A stretch of 64,000 nucleotides of DNA from Melastoma dodecandrum (taxonomy: Eukaryota; Streptophyta; Magnoliopsida; Myrtales; Melastomataceae): contig JARUPY010000268.1 of assembly GCA_029817715.1 (NCBI GenBank), positions 1 to 64,000 on the forward strand, read 5' to 3'. Position 1 is the stretch's first letter. Each line of letters begins with the position of its first letter. Below the pieces are notes generated by a model. That model did not search any database and was not told the DNA's origin. It was given only the letters and a program-made list of their open reading frames with translations. Of the stretch, positions 1 to 8,290 are shown piece after piece. The translations under genes and the position numbers were made by a program.

Positions 1-266
1 CGGTCAGCGCGTCCCGGCCGCCCTCGCCGGCCGTGAGCGCCGCCAGGCTGGCGCTGGCGAAGACCGGCTCCGGCGCGACGTCGCCCTCCGACCGGGCCCC
101 GCTGAGGAGCGCTGCCGCGAGCGGCAGGTCCACGGCATCGGCCCGGCTGGCACCCGCGGCGAGCGTGCCGGCATCGGCCGGCCCCGCCAGGGTCACGCGG
201 TCCACCACGGCCAGCCGGCGCCGACGCCGCGCCCCCAACCAAACCACAGCCACGATGCCCGTTCAT
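1..266 (-). CDS. unknown membrane-anchored protein, partial at window edge
   Basis: The 3' end lies outside the window. The likely start is the ATG at 266-264, preceded by an AAGAGG-type ribosome site and overlapping the TGA of the upstream gene as ATGA. To read on from this ATG one extra G near 257-260 must be assumed. The frame then gives a short hydrophobic N-terminus (VAVVWLG), a run of arginines, and a stretch containing DRVTLAGPADAGT and ending near LTAGEGGRDALT. The hydrophobic segment followed by arginines suggests a single membrane anchor. I do not recognise the family. The reading frame has the high third-position GC of neighbouring genes, so it is probably real. Confidence 0.4.
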   Translation of the reverse strand, partial: MNGHRGCGLVGGAASAPAGRGGPRDPGGAGRCRHARRGCQPGRCRGPAARGSAPQRGPVGGRRRAGAGLRQRQPGGAHGRRGRPGRAD

Positions 267-946
267 GACGAGCCTCTTGCAGGGTGACGACCGGGCTCCG
301 CCGGAATCCGGAGGCCCGCCGGGTCGCTCTCGACCTCACGACTTCCGGCGCCCGGACGACCGTGCCGACGAAACGCGGGACAAGCCTGGGGGGGGTCGGC
401 CAGGGTGGCGGGCTGCCCCGCAGCGAGGAGGCCGGCGAGTTCGGCGGCGTCGAGCCGCGTGCCCCGCAGTTCGAGGTGCGGCACGCGGTAGAGGCGCCCC
501 TTCGCCAGGACGCGTGCACGGTTTCCGGCCACCGCGGCGGCGGCGTCCGGGGCGGCCGCGGGGTCCTTGGCGGATCCCGGCGGCGCGACGGGAGCCCCGG
601 TGCGGGCGGCCCCAGCCGCACCGGCGAGCGTCTCCGCGGTTCCGGCGGCCGCCGGCCCGACCAGCGACGGGCCGGCCGCTCGCCGCAGCAGCGACAGCCG
701 CCCGATCTCGACCCTCACGCCGTCGCGGACGAGGCCGACGTCCCGCAACACCAGCCGCCCGGTCCCGGCCTCGTGCGATACCGAGGCGACGCTGACGCCC
801 GGCAGGGCCCGAAGGGCGAGCTCAGATCGCCAGTCCTCGAAGTCGGGAGAGGCGGCTCCCCTCGGGCGGCCGAGGACGGGCGAAGTCCCAACAACCTCGA
901 GGCAAGCCGCCGACCCGCACATGCCCGCGCGACCGATTCGGGCCAT
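263..946 (-). CDS. unknown protein, probably with internal frameshifts
   Basis: The open frame contains a plausible repeat-like core: segments such as GRLVLRDVGLV, VRVEIGRLSLL and LYRVPHLELRG alternate basic and hydrophobic residues as in beta-strands, separated by an Ala/Pro-rich linker. An eight-base C run (minus strand, around 389-396) is where the frame seems to slip: removing one C gives a smoother reading (RLVPRFVGTVVRAPEVV). The end of the original frame (ESDPAGLRIPAEP) also looks coding, implying a second slip. It ends with a TGA that overlaps the next gene's ATG, suggesting a two-gene operon. The start at 946 is only one of several choices. I do not recognise the family. Confidence 0.4.
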   Translation of the reverse strand: MARIGRAGMCGSAACLEVVGTSPVLGRPRGAASPDFEDWRSELALRALPGVSVASVSHEAGTGRLVLRDVGLVRDGVRVEIGRLSLLRRAAGPSLVGPAAAGTAETLAGAAGAARTGAPVAPPGSAKDPAAAPDAAAAVAGNRARVLAKGRLYRVPHLELRGTRLDAAELAGLLAAGQPATLADPPQACPAFRRHGRPGAGSREVESDPAGLRIPAEPGRHPARGSS

Positions 947-1040
947 GCCAGGCACCCCCCCCGCCGTTCAATCTCAGGATGAGATCACGGGACAGGGGCC
1001 GCGGCAAGCGCGGACCCTCGCCGGGGCCGGACCGCGGGCG

Positions 1041-1745
1041 TCAGTCGGCGGCGAGCCGCACCGGCGCGTCGCGGTAGAGCTCCGGGTAGAGGGCGAGTGC
1101 AGCGCGGTGATCTTGGGGGAGGTCGTTCACCACACGATGTAGCGGCTTGTCGGGCGCGGTGGTGGATCAGATAGTCCTGATGGTAGGCCTCGGCGGGGAA
1201 GAAGCCGCGGAGCGGTTCGATCCGCGTCGTGATGCGGCCGCGCAGCAACCCGGTCGAGCCGAGCTGTGCCATGTAGCGTTCGGCGACGCCGCGCTCCTGC
1301 CCATCCGCGACGGAAGATCGCGGAGCGGTATTGCGGCCCCGTATCGGGGCCCTGGCCGCCGACCTGCGTGGCGTCGTGCGCCGTCGAGAAGAAGAGCTGC
1401 AGCAGCCGGCCGTAGGAGATCACGGCCGGGTCGTAGGTGATCTCGACCGATTCGGCATGGCCCGTCTCGCCCGACCCGACCATCTCGTAATGGGCCGTCG
1501 CGGCCTCGCCGCCGGCATAGCCGGCGACGACCCGCGTCACGCCCCTCACGTGCTCGAACATGCCCTGCAGCCCCCAGAAGCAGCCCGCCCGCGAGGACGA
1601 GGCTGCGGGTGGCCGGAACCCGGCCGGCAGGTCGGCGGCCGGCGCGGGGAGCTTCACGGGCCGCTCGGCCGCGACGGCCGGGCGCCGCCGACAGCAGGGA
1701 CGCGAGGAACAGGGCGGCCAGGGGCCGCCGGAAAACCGTCCGCAT
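1041..1745 (-). pseudogene. msrA: peptide methionine sulfoxide reductase MsrA, frameshifted
   Basis: MsrA reduces the S-epimer of methionine sulfoxide in oxidised proteins. The start codon at 1745 opens a signal peptide (MRTVFRRPLAALFLASLLSA), so a periplasmic enzyme is expected. The catalytic GCFWG motif lies near 1580, followed in one frame by MFEHVRGVTRVVAGYAGG, GHAESVEITYD and the conserved TGPQYRSAIF. The C-terminus (ITTRIEPLRGFFPAEAYHQDYL) is in another frame and the last 35 residues, ending LYPELYRDAPVRLAAD, in a third. At least four single-base slips are needed: after the signal peptide, just before GCFWG (an extra G), near 1300 and near 1160. All pieces are present in order and at normal length, so either the gene has just begun to decay or the sequence has indel errors. 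Confidence 0.8.
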
Positions 1746-1818
1746 GGTGACACCTCGATCGACGGGCGCGGGATCCTGGAGGCGCCCCAGTCCCGTTTCG
1801 CGCGCCCTCGCCCCTTCG

Positions 1819-2740
1819 TTACGCCTGCGACCTCAGGGCCGCCAGCACTGCGTCGCGGCGCGGCATGGGATCGACCGGCGCCGTAGACCCTGGGTCGCCA
1901 GCGCCGCCGCGGTATTGGCGTAGAGGCCCGCGCGGAACGCGTCGCCGGTCAGCAGGTATTCGGCCAGGAAGGCGCCGTCGAACGTGTCGCCGGCCCCGGT
2001 GGCGTCCACCGGCTCGACCCGGTGCGGCGGGATGCGCAGCCGCTGCTCTGCGGTGGCGACGAGGCAGCCTTGGCTGCCGAGCTTCAGCGCCACGATGCGG
2101 GCCCCGAAGGACAGGTAGCGGTCCGCGATGGCGTCGGGATCCTCCACGCCCACGAGCAGGCGCGCGTCGTCGAGGCCGGGCAGCGCGATGTCGATGTTGG
2201 TCATGGCCTCGTGGATCACGGCCCGGGCCCGGGCGATCGGCCAGAGCTTCACCCGGATATTGGTGTCGTAGGACAGGAGCACGCCCGCGGCGCGCGCCTC
2301 CGCCATGGCGGCGAAGACGGCGTCGGCGGCCCGCGTCGAGATGGCCTGGCTGATGCCCGAGACGTGAAGCACCTTGGCGGCCCGGATCGCGTCGCGCGGC
2401 AGGTCCTCGGGGCCGAACAGGCTCGCGGCGGATCCCGCCCGGCGATAGGAGAAATCATGGCCCGCCTCGGAATGGGACACGAAGTAGATCCCGGTCGGCG
2501 CCGCGGCATCGATCCTCACGGCCGCGGCGTCGACGGCCTATCGCGGGCCCACATGGCGAGCAGCATGCGGCCGAATTCGTCGTCGCCCACCGCCGTGGCC
2601 ATGCCGGCCGAGGCGCCGGACCGCGCCGCCGCCACCATGGCGTTGGAGACGTCGCCGCCGCAGCTGACCGCGTAATGGTCGCTCCCCTTGTGGCGGTTGA
2701 GTTCGACCATGGGTTCGCCGAGCGCGATGATGTCGGGCAT
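1819..2740 (-). CDS. kdgK: 2-keto-3-deoxygluconate kinase / PfkB-family sugar kinase, frameshifted
   Basis: A ribokinase-family (PfkB) enzyme that phosphorylates a sugar acid. KDG entering the Entner-Doudoroff route is the best guess, from the N-terminus IIALGEPMVELNR and the glycine-rich CGGDVSNAMVAAARSG. The catalytic signature DATGAGDTFDGAF lies in the C-terminal half. The gene is split: the N-terminal 68 residues end in a wrong frame at about 2540, just before VDAAAVRIDAA of the next segment. The C-terminus (YGA, then VDPMPRRDAVLAALRSQA) is recovered only by removing two single bases at about 1865-1880. Total length then matches the usual 300-310 residues. It diverges from preT, with the RutR-type palindrome in the shared upstream region, though a link to pyrimidine control is unproven. 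Confidence 0.75.
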
Positions 2741-2825
2741 GGGTCCGTCCTTCTCCGGTGCCGCTTTTCACGCCTTGTGCTGCCGATCTCTTCGCCTTGA
2801 CAAGTGCAATCGGCCGAGACGAGAC

Positions 2826-2841
2826 TTGACCATCTGGTCAA
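2826..2841. promoter_or_regulatory. RutR-type operator palindrome
   Basis: The 16-base sequence TTGACCATCTGGTCAA is a perfect inverted repeat and matches the known RutR consensus TTGACCAnnTGGTCAA. It lies 30 bases upstream of the preT start. RutR is a TetR-family repressor released by uracil or thymine in enterics. A RutR-like gene is present at 18189. I infer that this site controls preT-preA, and it could also affect the divergent sugar kinase. Confidence 0.8.
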
Positions 2842-2871
2842 GTTGCATCCGGCCGGCAGCGGGGGGAGAAG

Positions 2872-4260
2872 ATGGCGTCGATCACGACGGACGGGGTGAC
2901 GGGCGGGCGCCTCGCGCCCGAAGATTACGCGCGCAACTTTTCCGACCTGTCGCCGCCGTTGACGCGGCACGAGGCCTTCGTGGAATCGGAGCGCTGCTAC
3001 TTCTGCTACGACGCGCCCTGCGTGCAGAGCTGCCCGACCGGCATCGACATCCCGCTCTTCATCCGGCAGATCGCCAAGGACAATGCGATCGGCGCCGCCG
3101 AGACCATCCTGTCGGCCAACATCATGGGCGGCATGTGCGCGCGGGTCTGCCCCACCGAGCAGCTCTGCGAGGAGGCCTGCGTGCGCGAACACGCCGAGGG
3201 CAAGCCGGTGCGCATCGGCTCCCTCCAGCGCCACGCCACCGACGCCATCATGGCCGCCACGGTCGCCACCGGGCGCCATCCCTTCGCCCGCGCGCCCGAG
3301 ACGGGCCGCAGCGTCGCCGTGGTGGGGGCCGGGCCGGCGGGCCTGTCGGCCGCCCACCGCCTGGCGCTGCTCGGCCACGCCGTCACGCTCTACGACGCGA
3401 AGCCCAAGCTCGGCGGCCTCAACGAATACGGCATCGCGGCCTACAAGACTCCGGCGGATTTCGCGCAGGCGGAGGTGGATTTCATCCTGGGCATCGGCGG
3501 CATCGCGGTGCGGCCCGGCACGGCGCTCGGCGTCGACACCGATCTCGCCACCCTGCGGCGGGAGCACGACGCCGTCTTCCTCGGCCTCGGGCTCGGCGGC
3601 GTGAACGCGCTCGCCGGCATGGGCGAGCAGCGCAACGTCATCGACGCGCTGAGCTTCATCGAGGCCCTGCGCCAGTCCCCCGACAAGGCCACCGTGCCGG
3701 TCGGGCGGCGCGTCGTCGTGATCGGCGGCGGCATGACGGCGGTCGACGCGGCCGTGCAGGCCCGGCGTCTCGGCGCCGAGCAGGTGACGATCGCGTATCG
3801 CCGCGGGGCGGCGGACATGAAGGCCAGCCGCTGGGAGCAGGAGCTGGCCCAGACCAACGGCGTCGTGATCCGGCACTGGATGACACCGGCGGGCTTCGAC
3901 AGCCGGGACGGCGCCGTCACGGCGGTGCGCTTCGCCCATCGCGGGGCCGACGGGGCGGGGGCGCCCGAGGCGGTCGCCGTCCCGGCCGACCTCGTGCTCT
4001 GCGCCATCGGCCAGACCTTCCTGGCCGGCCCGCTCGGCGAGGGCACGCTGGCGCTCGAGGGCGGCCGCATCCGCGTCGACGCCGAGCGCCGCACGAGCCT
4101 CCCCGGCGTCTGGGCCGGCGGCGATTGCGTGGCGGACGGCCCCGACCTCACGGTGAGCGCCGTCGAGGACGGCAAGCGCGCCGCCATCGCCATCGACGCG
4201 CATCTGCGCACGGCGTCGTCACCCTCGATCCCCACATCCTCGCTGGCGGGAGCCGCCTGA
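2872..4260 (+). CDS. preT: NAD-dependent dihydropyrimidine dehydrogenase subunit PreT
   Basis: The flavin/NADH-oxidising half of bacterial dihydropyrimidine dehydrogenase, which reduces uracil and thymine to their 5,6-dihydro forms in the cytoplasm. Of its 462 residues the N-terminal part has two cysteine clusters for Fe-S clusters (C42, C45, C50, C54 and C89, C93, C99, C103). A first dinucleotide-binding loop GAGPAG follows at 152-157, a second (VVVIGGGMTAVD) near residue 285, and the C-terminal flavin motif WAGGDCVADGPDLTVSAVEDGK completes the glutamate-synthase small-subunit-like fold. It runs into preA with a one-base overlap (TGATG), as expected for subunits of one complex. The RutR-type palindrome just upstream predicts induction by pyrimidines. 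Confidence 0.92.
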   Translation: MASITTDGVTGGRLAPEDYARNFSDLSPPLTRHEAFVESERCYFCYDAPCVQSCPTGIDIPLFIRQIAKDNAIGAAETILSANIMGGMCARVCPTEQLCEEACVREHAEGKPVRIGSLQRHATDAIMAATVATGRHPFARAPETGRSVAVVGAGPAGLSAAHRLALLGHAVTLYDAKPKLGGLNEYGIAAYKTPADFAQAEVDFILGIGGIAVRPGTALGVDTDLATLRREHDAVFLGLGLGGVNALAGMGEQRNVIDALSFIEALRQSPDKATVPVGRRVVVIGGGMTAVDAAVQARRLGAEQVTIAYRRGAADMKASRWEQELAQTNGVVIRHWMTPAGFDSRDGAVTAVRFAHRGADGAGAPEAVAVPADLVLCAIGQTFLAGPLGEGTLALEGGRIRVDAERRTSLPGVWAGGDCVADGPDLTVSAVEDGKRAAIAIDAHLRTASSPSIPTSSLAGAA

Positions 4261-5573
4261 TGGCCGACCTTCGCACCGACTTCCTCGGCATCCGCTCGCC
4301 GAACCCGTTCTGGCTCGCCTCCGCGCCGCCGACCGACCGCAAGACCAATGTCGAGCGCGCCTTCAAGGCGGGCTGGGGCGGGGTCGTGTGGAAGACGCTC
4401 GGCGAGGAGGGGCCGCCCGTCGTCAACGTCTCCGGCCCGCGCTACGGCGCCATGCACGGGCCGGACCGGCGCCTCATGGGCTTCAACAACATCGAGCTCA
4501 TCACGGACCGGCCGCTGGAGATCAACCTGCAGGAGATCGCCGAGGTCAAGAAGCTCTATCCCGACCGCGCGCTCGTGGCCTCCGTCATGGTGCCCTGCGA
4601 CGAGGACAGCTGGAAGCGCATCCTGCCCCGCGTCGAGGCGACGGGCTGCGACGGCGTCGAGCTCAACTTCGGCTGCCCGCACGGCATGAGCGAGCGCGGC
4701 ATGGGATCGGCGGTGGGCCAGGTCCCCGAATACATCGAGATGGTGGCGCGCTGGTGCAAGGCCTATACGCGGCTGCCCGTCATCGTGAAGCTGACGCCCA
4801 ACATCACCGACATCCGCCACCCGGCCCGCGCCGCCAGGCGCGGCGGCGCCGACGCCGTGTCGCTGATCAACACCATCAACTCCATCGTGGCGGTCGACCT
4901 CGACCGCATGGCGCCGGCGCCCCACGTCGACGGCCGCGGCACCCACGGCGGCTATTGCGGCCCGGCCGTGAAGCCGATCGCCCTGTCGATGACCAGCGAG
5001 ATCGCCCGCGACCCCGAGACGCGCGGCCTGCCGATCTCGGCCATCGGCGGCATCACGACCTGGCGGGACGCCGCAGAGTTCATCGCGCTCGGCGCCGGCA
5101 CGGTCCAGGTCTGCACCGCCGCCATGACCTACGGGTTCAAGGTCGTGGAGGAGATGGTGACGGGCCTGTCGACCTACATGGACGCCAAGGGCTACCGCAC
5201 GATCGACGACTTCCGCGGGCTGGCGGTGCCGAACGTCACCGATTGGCAGTACCTCAACCTCAACTACGTGGCCAAGGCGCGGATCGACCAGGACCTCTGC
5301 ATCAAATGCGGCCGGTGCCACATCGCCTGCGAGGACACGTCCCACCAGGCCATCACCGCCACGGTGGACGGCCGGCGCGAGTTCCGCGTCAAGGAGGACG
5401 AATGCGTCGGCTGCAATCTCTGCGTCGAGATCTGCCCGGTCGAGACCTGCATCACGCTGGAGCACCGGACGGTCGGCACCGATCCGCGCACGGGCGAGGC
5501 CTACGACCGGCCCTATGCCAACTGGACCCAGCACCCCAACAACCCGGCCGCGCGGGCCGGGGGCGCGGCCTGA
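4260..5573 (+). CDS. preA: NAD-dependent dihydropyrimidine dehydrogenase subunit PreA
   Basis: The FMN- and pyrimidine-binding catalytic half of the enzyme (437 residues). The N-terminus DFLGIRSPNPFWLASAPPT and the core CDGVELNFGCPHGMSERGMG are diagnostic of the dihydroorotate-dehydrogenase-like barrel; the Cys of GCPHGMSERGMG sits in the segment used for substrate reduction. The C-terminus carries two [4Fe-4S] ferredoxin motifs, CIKCGRCHIAC and CVGCNLCVEIC. The start ATG shares its A with the stop of preT, so translation is probably coupled. The long upstream extension open in this frame is antisense or out of frame to real genes and is not used. Gene length and motifs are intact, unlike several neighbours. 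Confidence 0.93.
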   Translation: MADLRTDFLGIRSPNPFWLASAPPTDRKTNVERAFKAGWGGVVWKTLGEEGPPVVNVSGPRYGAMHGPDRRLMGFNNIELITDRPLEINLQEIAEVKKLYPDRALVASVMVPCDEDSWKRILPRVEATGCDGVELNFGCPHGMSERGMGSAVGQVPEYIEMVARWCKAYTRLPVIVKLTPNITDIRHPARAARRGGADAVSLINTINSIVAVDLDRMAPAPHVDGRGTHGGYCGPAVKPIALSMTSEIARDPETRGLPISAIGGITTWRDAAEFIALGAGTVQVCTAAMTYGFKVVEEMVTGLSTYMDAKGYRTIDDFRGLAVPNVTDWQYLNLNYVAKARIDQDLCIKCGRCHIACEDTSHQAITATVDGRREFRVKEDECVGCNLCVEICPVETCITLEHRTVGTDPRTGEAYDRPYANWTQHPNNPAARAGGAA

Positions 5574-5610
5574 GCTCGCCGAACTGACGCATCGCGCGCC
5601 GCGCGGGACA

Positions 5611-6126
5611 TCAGCCCGGCGGCCCGCCGTCGGCGGGCGGCGAGAATTTCAGCACCAGCCGCGTGTTGGCCAGCCATTCGCCGTTGAGCGGCATCGACTG
5701 GCGGCTCTGCGCCCGGTAGCCCCGGCGTTCGAACAGCGGCCGCGCCGCATCGCTGGCGTCGACCGTCAGCGTCCCGGCGCCGCGCGCCCTGGCGAGTTTC
5801 TCGCAGGCATCGACCAGCATCGTGCCGATGCCGCGGCCCGCCAGGGCCGGATCGACGTAGAGCATGTCGATGCGGCTTGTTGGTCCGTTCAAGGACGCGA
5901 AGCCCGCCGGGGCGCCGTCCACCGTCGCCACCAGGGTCAGCATGGCGCCGAGCCGCGCCGCGAAACCCGCCTCGTCCTCGGCCGTCGCCATCCAGGCGGC
6001 GCGCTGGTCCTCGTCGTAATCCTCGGCGGCGAGTTCGTCGATGCTGGCGCCGAAGATGGCCGCCAACGCCGGCCCGTCGTCGGGCAGCATCGGCCGCAGG
6101 GCCGCGGTCTGGTCGCGTCGCGTCAT
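5611..6126 (-). CDS. GNAT-family N-acetyltransferase
   Basis: A 171-residue acetyl-CoA-dependent acetyltransferase. The acetyl-CoA binding signature appears as [26 protein letters not shown] (residues about 90-115), preceded by the beta-strand [17 protein letters not shown] and followed by [20 protein letters not shown], the usual GNAT C-terminus. The substrate cannot be inferred. The start ATG overlaps the restored stop of cysS by one base, so it is the downstream gene of a cysS operon. As written, the frame runs straight on from cysS because of frameshifts there, giving an artificial CysS-GNAT fusion. Confidence 0.8.
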   Translation of the reverse strand: MTRRDQTAALRPMLPDDGPALAAIFGASIDELAAEDYDEDQRAAWMATAEDEAGFAARLGAMLTLVATVDGAPAGFASLNGPTSRIDMLYVDPALAGRGIGTMLVDACEKLARARGAGTLTVDASDAARPLFERRGYRAQSRQSMPLNGEWLANTRLVLKFSPPADGGPPG

Positions 6127-7524
6127 CACTGGTGTCCCCTGCGGCCGACGCTCCCAATCCGTCGTGGCCGTCCTTGTTGTCCTTTCAGCACGACCCCCAT
6201 GGCGGCGAGGGCGTCCGCGGATCCGGTCGGATTCCGACCAGTCCCTGGCGCGCCGCGCCGCGAGCCGCGCCTCGACCAGGGCCTCGACCGCGGCGGGCTC
6301 GACGTCGGCCTCGGCCCGCCGACGCGCCGCCCAGGCCTCCGGCGTCTCCTGGAGCAGGCCCAGGAGCCGGGCCGCCGTCACGGCGCCGCCGCGCGTCGCC
6401 GGGTCGGAGAAGAGGCCGTGCAGCGCCGCGATGGCGCCCGGCGTGTTGAGATCGTCGGAGAGTTCGTCCACGGGCGCGGCGGCGGGATCGGCATCCGGTT
6501 CGATGCCGGCCGACAGGGCGTACCACCGGTCCAGCGTCCGCTCGGCCTCCTCCAGGGCCTTCAAGGTCCAGTCGATCGGCTGCCGGTAATGGGTGCGGAG
6601 CATGGCGAGGCGCAGCACCTCGCCCGGCCAGGACCGGCCGCCGAAGGCGTCGCCCGCGAGGAGGTCGTGGATGGTGACGAAGTTGGCGAGCGATTTCGAC
6701 ATCTTCTGCCCCTCGACCTGCAGGAAGCCGTTGTGCATCCAGACCTGGGCCATGAAGGGCGTGTCGAAGGCGCAGCAGCTCTGCGCCACCTCGTTCTCGT
6801 GATGCGGGAAGATGAGGTCGAGCCCGCCGCCGTGGATGTCGAACTGCTCGCCGAGGTGCTTCCAGCTCATGGCCGAGCATTCGAGGTGCCAGCCCGGCCG
6901 GCCGCGGCCCCAGGGGCTGTCCCAGCCGGGCTCGTCGGGCGCCGAGGGCTTCCACAGCACGAAGTCGCCGTCGGCGCGCTTGTAGGGCGCGACCTCGACG
7001 CGGGCGCCCGCCACCATCTCGTCGAGCGTGCGGTTCGACAGGCGGCCGTAGTCCGGCATGGAGCCGACCGCGAAGAGCACGTGGCCCTCCCCTCCATCTT
7101 CATGGGGCGCGTAGGCGTGGCCCGATGCCACCAGCCGTTCCGTGACGGCGATCATCTCGGGGATGTGGTCGGTCGCGCGCGGCTCGACGCTCGGGCGCAG
7201 GCAGCCCAGCGCCGCCACGTCCTCGTCGAAACCCCGTGCCGTGCCTTGGGTGAGTCCGCGGATGGAGATGCCGCGCTCGGCCGCGCGCGCGATGATCTTG
7301 TCGTCGATGTCGGTGATGTTGCGGGCGTAGACGACCTGGCCGGCGCCGAAGCGGTGGCGCAGCAGCCGGAACAGCACGTCGAAGACGATGACGGGACGGG
7401 CGTTGCCGATATGGGCGCGGTCGTAGACCGTGGGACCGCAGACGTAGAGCCGCACACGCTCGGGGTCGAGGGGGACGAAGTCCTCCTTGCGGCGCGTCGA
7501 CGTGTTGTAGAGGCGCAGTGCCAT
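6126..7524 (-). CDS. cysS: cysteinyl-tRNA synthetase (C-terminus frameshifted)
   Basis: Charges tRNA-Cys with cysteine. Class I features are clear: the zinc cysteine in [19 protein letters not shown] (C29, with HIGN at 38-41), the zinc-site region around C216 and the HHEN at 241-244, and KMSKS at 274-278. The body is intact for about 430 residues. The last 25 codons contain four apparent single-base insertions: after DRIR, after [10 protein letters not shown], after DNKDG, and after TTDWE. Correcting these gives the normal ending and a TGA at 6126-6128. Without correction three of them cancel and the frame reads into the acetyltransferase gene. Since cysS is normally essential and the slips sit in short G/C runs, sequence error is the simplest explanation. 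Confidence 0.9.
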
Positions 7525-7678
7525 CCCGGTCCCTCGTGTCCTGCGGCGGCCCGCGGGCGACGCCCGCCGCAGGGAGGCCCTTCCCCGCGCCGCCGTCCCG
7601 GCCGCCTGCCGTCCTAAGCCAGGCTCCCGCCGAGGGAAAGCCCGCGCGCGGGGTGCCGCCCCCGGTGGGGCGCGGCGC

Positions 7679-8035
7679 TCAGAGGGGACAGGTCAGGACG
7701 GCGGGCGGCGCGGTGCCGACCGCGCGCGGCTCGCGCATCGGCCGCGGGCGGGCGCCGGCCTCGCCGTGCCGCAGCGCGCGTTCCGCCATGGCCTGGAGCC
7801 CGCTCAGCAGAGGCAGGTCGGCGCCCGCCATGGCGGACGAGAGGTCACGCCATTCCCGCTCGGAGGCGTTGCGGGCGAAGCTGGTCACCAGGGAGGCCGT
7901 GAGGGCGCCGACCGAGAGGCCCCGGGCCTCGGATTCGGTTCGGATGACGGCCGCGAAGGACCCGCCGATCGACGCCACGGCGGCGGCCGCGATGCCCTCG
8001 TCGGTGCAGGAATGCAGGATATCGGCCATCAGCAT
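7679..8035 (-). CDS. small unknown protein
   Basis: A 118-residue protein with no recognised domain. It begins [27 protein letters not shown] and contains the compact helical-looking stretch [34 protein letters not shown], then a Pro/Arg-rich tail. Third-position GC is as high as in surrounding genes and the opposite strand has no better candidate, so I regard it as real. No signal peptide or membrane span is evident. It sits alone between cysS and the broken DUF4132 gene. The 255 bases upstream (8036-8290) hold its presumed promoter, and I see no clear motif there. Confidence 0.5.
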   Translation of the reverse strand: MLMADILHSCTDEGIAAAAVASIGGSFAAVIRTESEARGLSVGALTASLVTSFARNASEREWRDLSSAMAGADLPLLSGLQAMAERALRHGEAGARPRPMREPRAVGTAPPAVLTCPL

Positions 8036-8290
8036 TCAGCCCTCCTCTCGATCGCCTTCTCCCGGTCGGGACGTCACGGCTCTTCGAGAACGCGCGCCAC
8101 CCCAGGACCGACACGCGGTTCGGTACGGTTCGATCGGGGTGACACGATGGCCTGATCGCGTGTCATGATGGCCGAACCGCAATGCTCGTGGCAACGGCTT
8201 CGTCGAATCGGACGAAAATATTCCTACATCCGACAAATGGGCCGGATTCGGCACCAGTGTGACGGGCGGATGTCGGACCGCTGGTCCCGC

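Noticed and set aside
3441..5534. Long minus-strand open frame opposite preT-preA
   Set aside because: The plus-strand frames carry complete enzyme motifs; the antisense product has no recognisable domain.
5611..7524. A CysS-acetyltransferase fusion protein
   Set aside because: The joining sequence contains shifted versions of the normal CysS C-terminus; correcting four single-base slips gives a stop at 6126-6128 and a separate acetyltransferase start.
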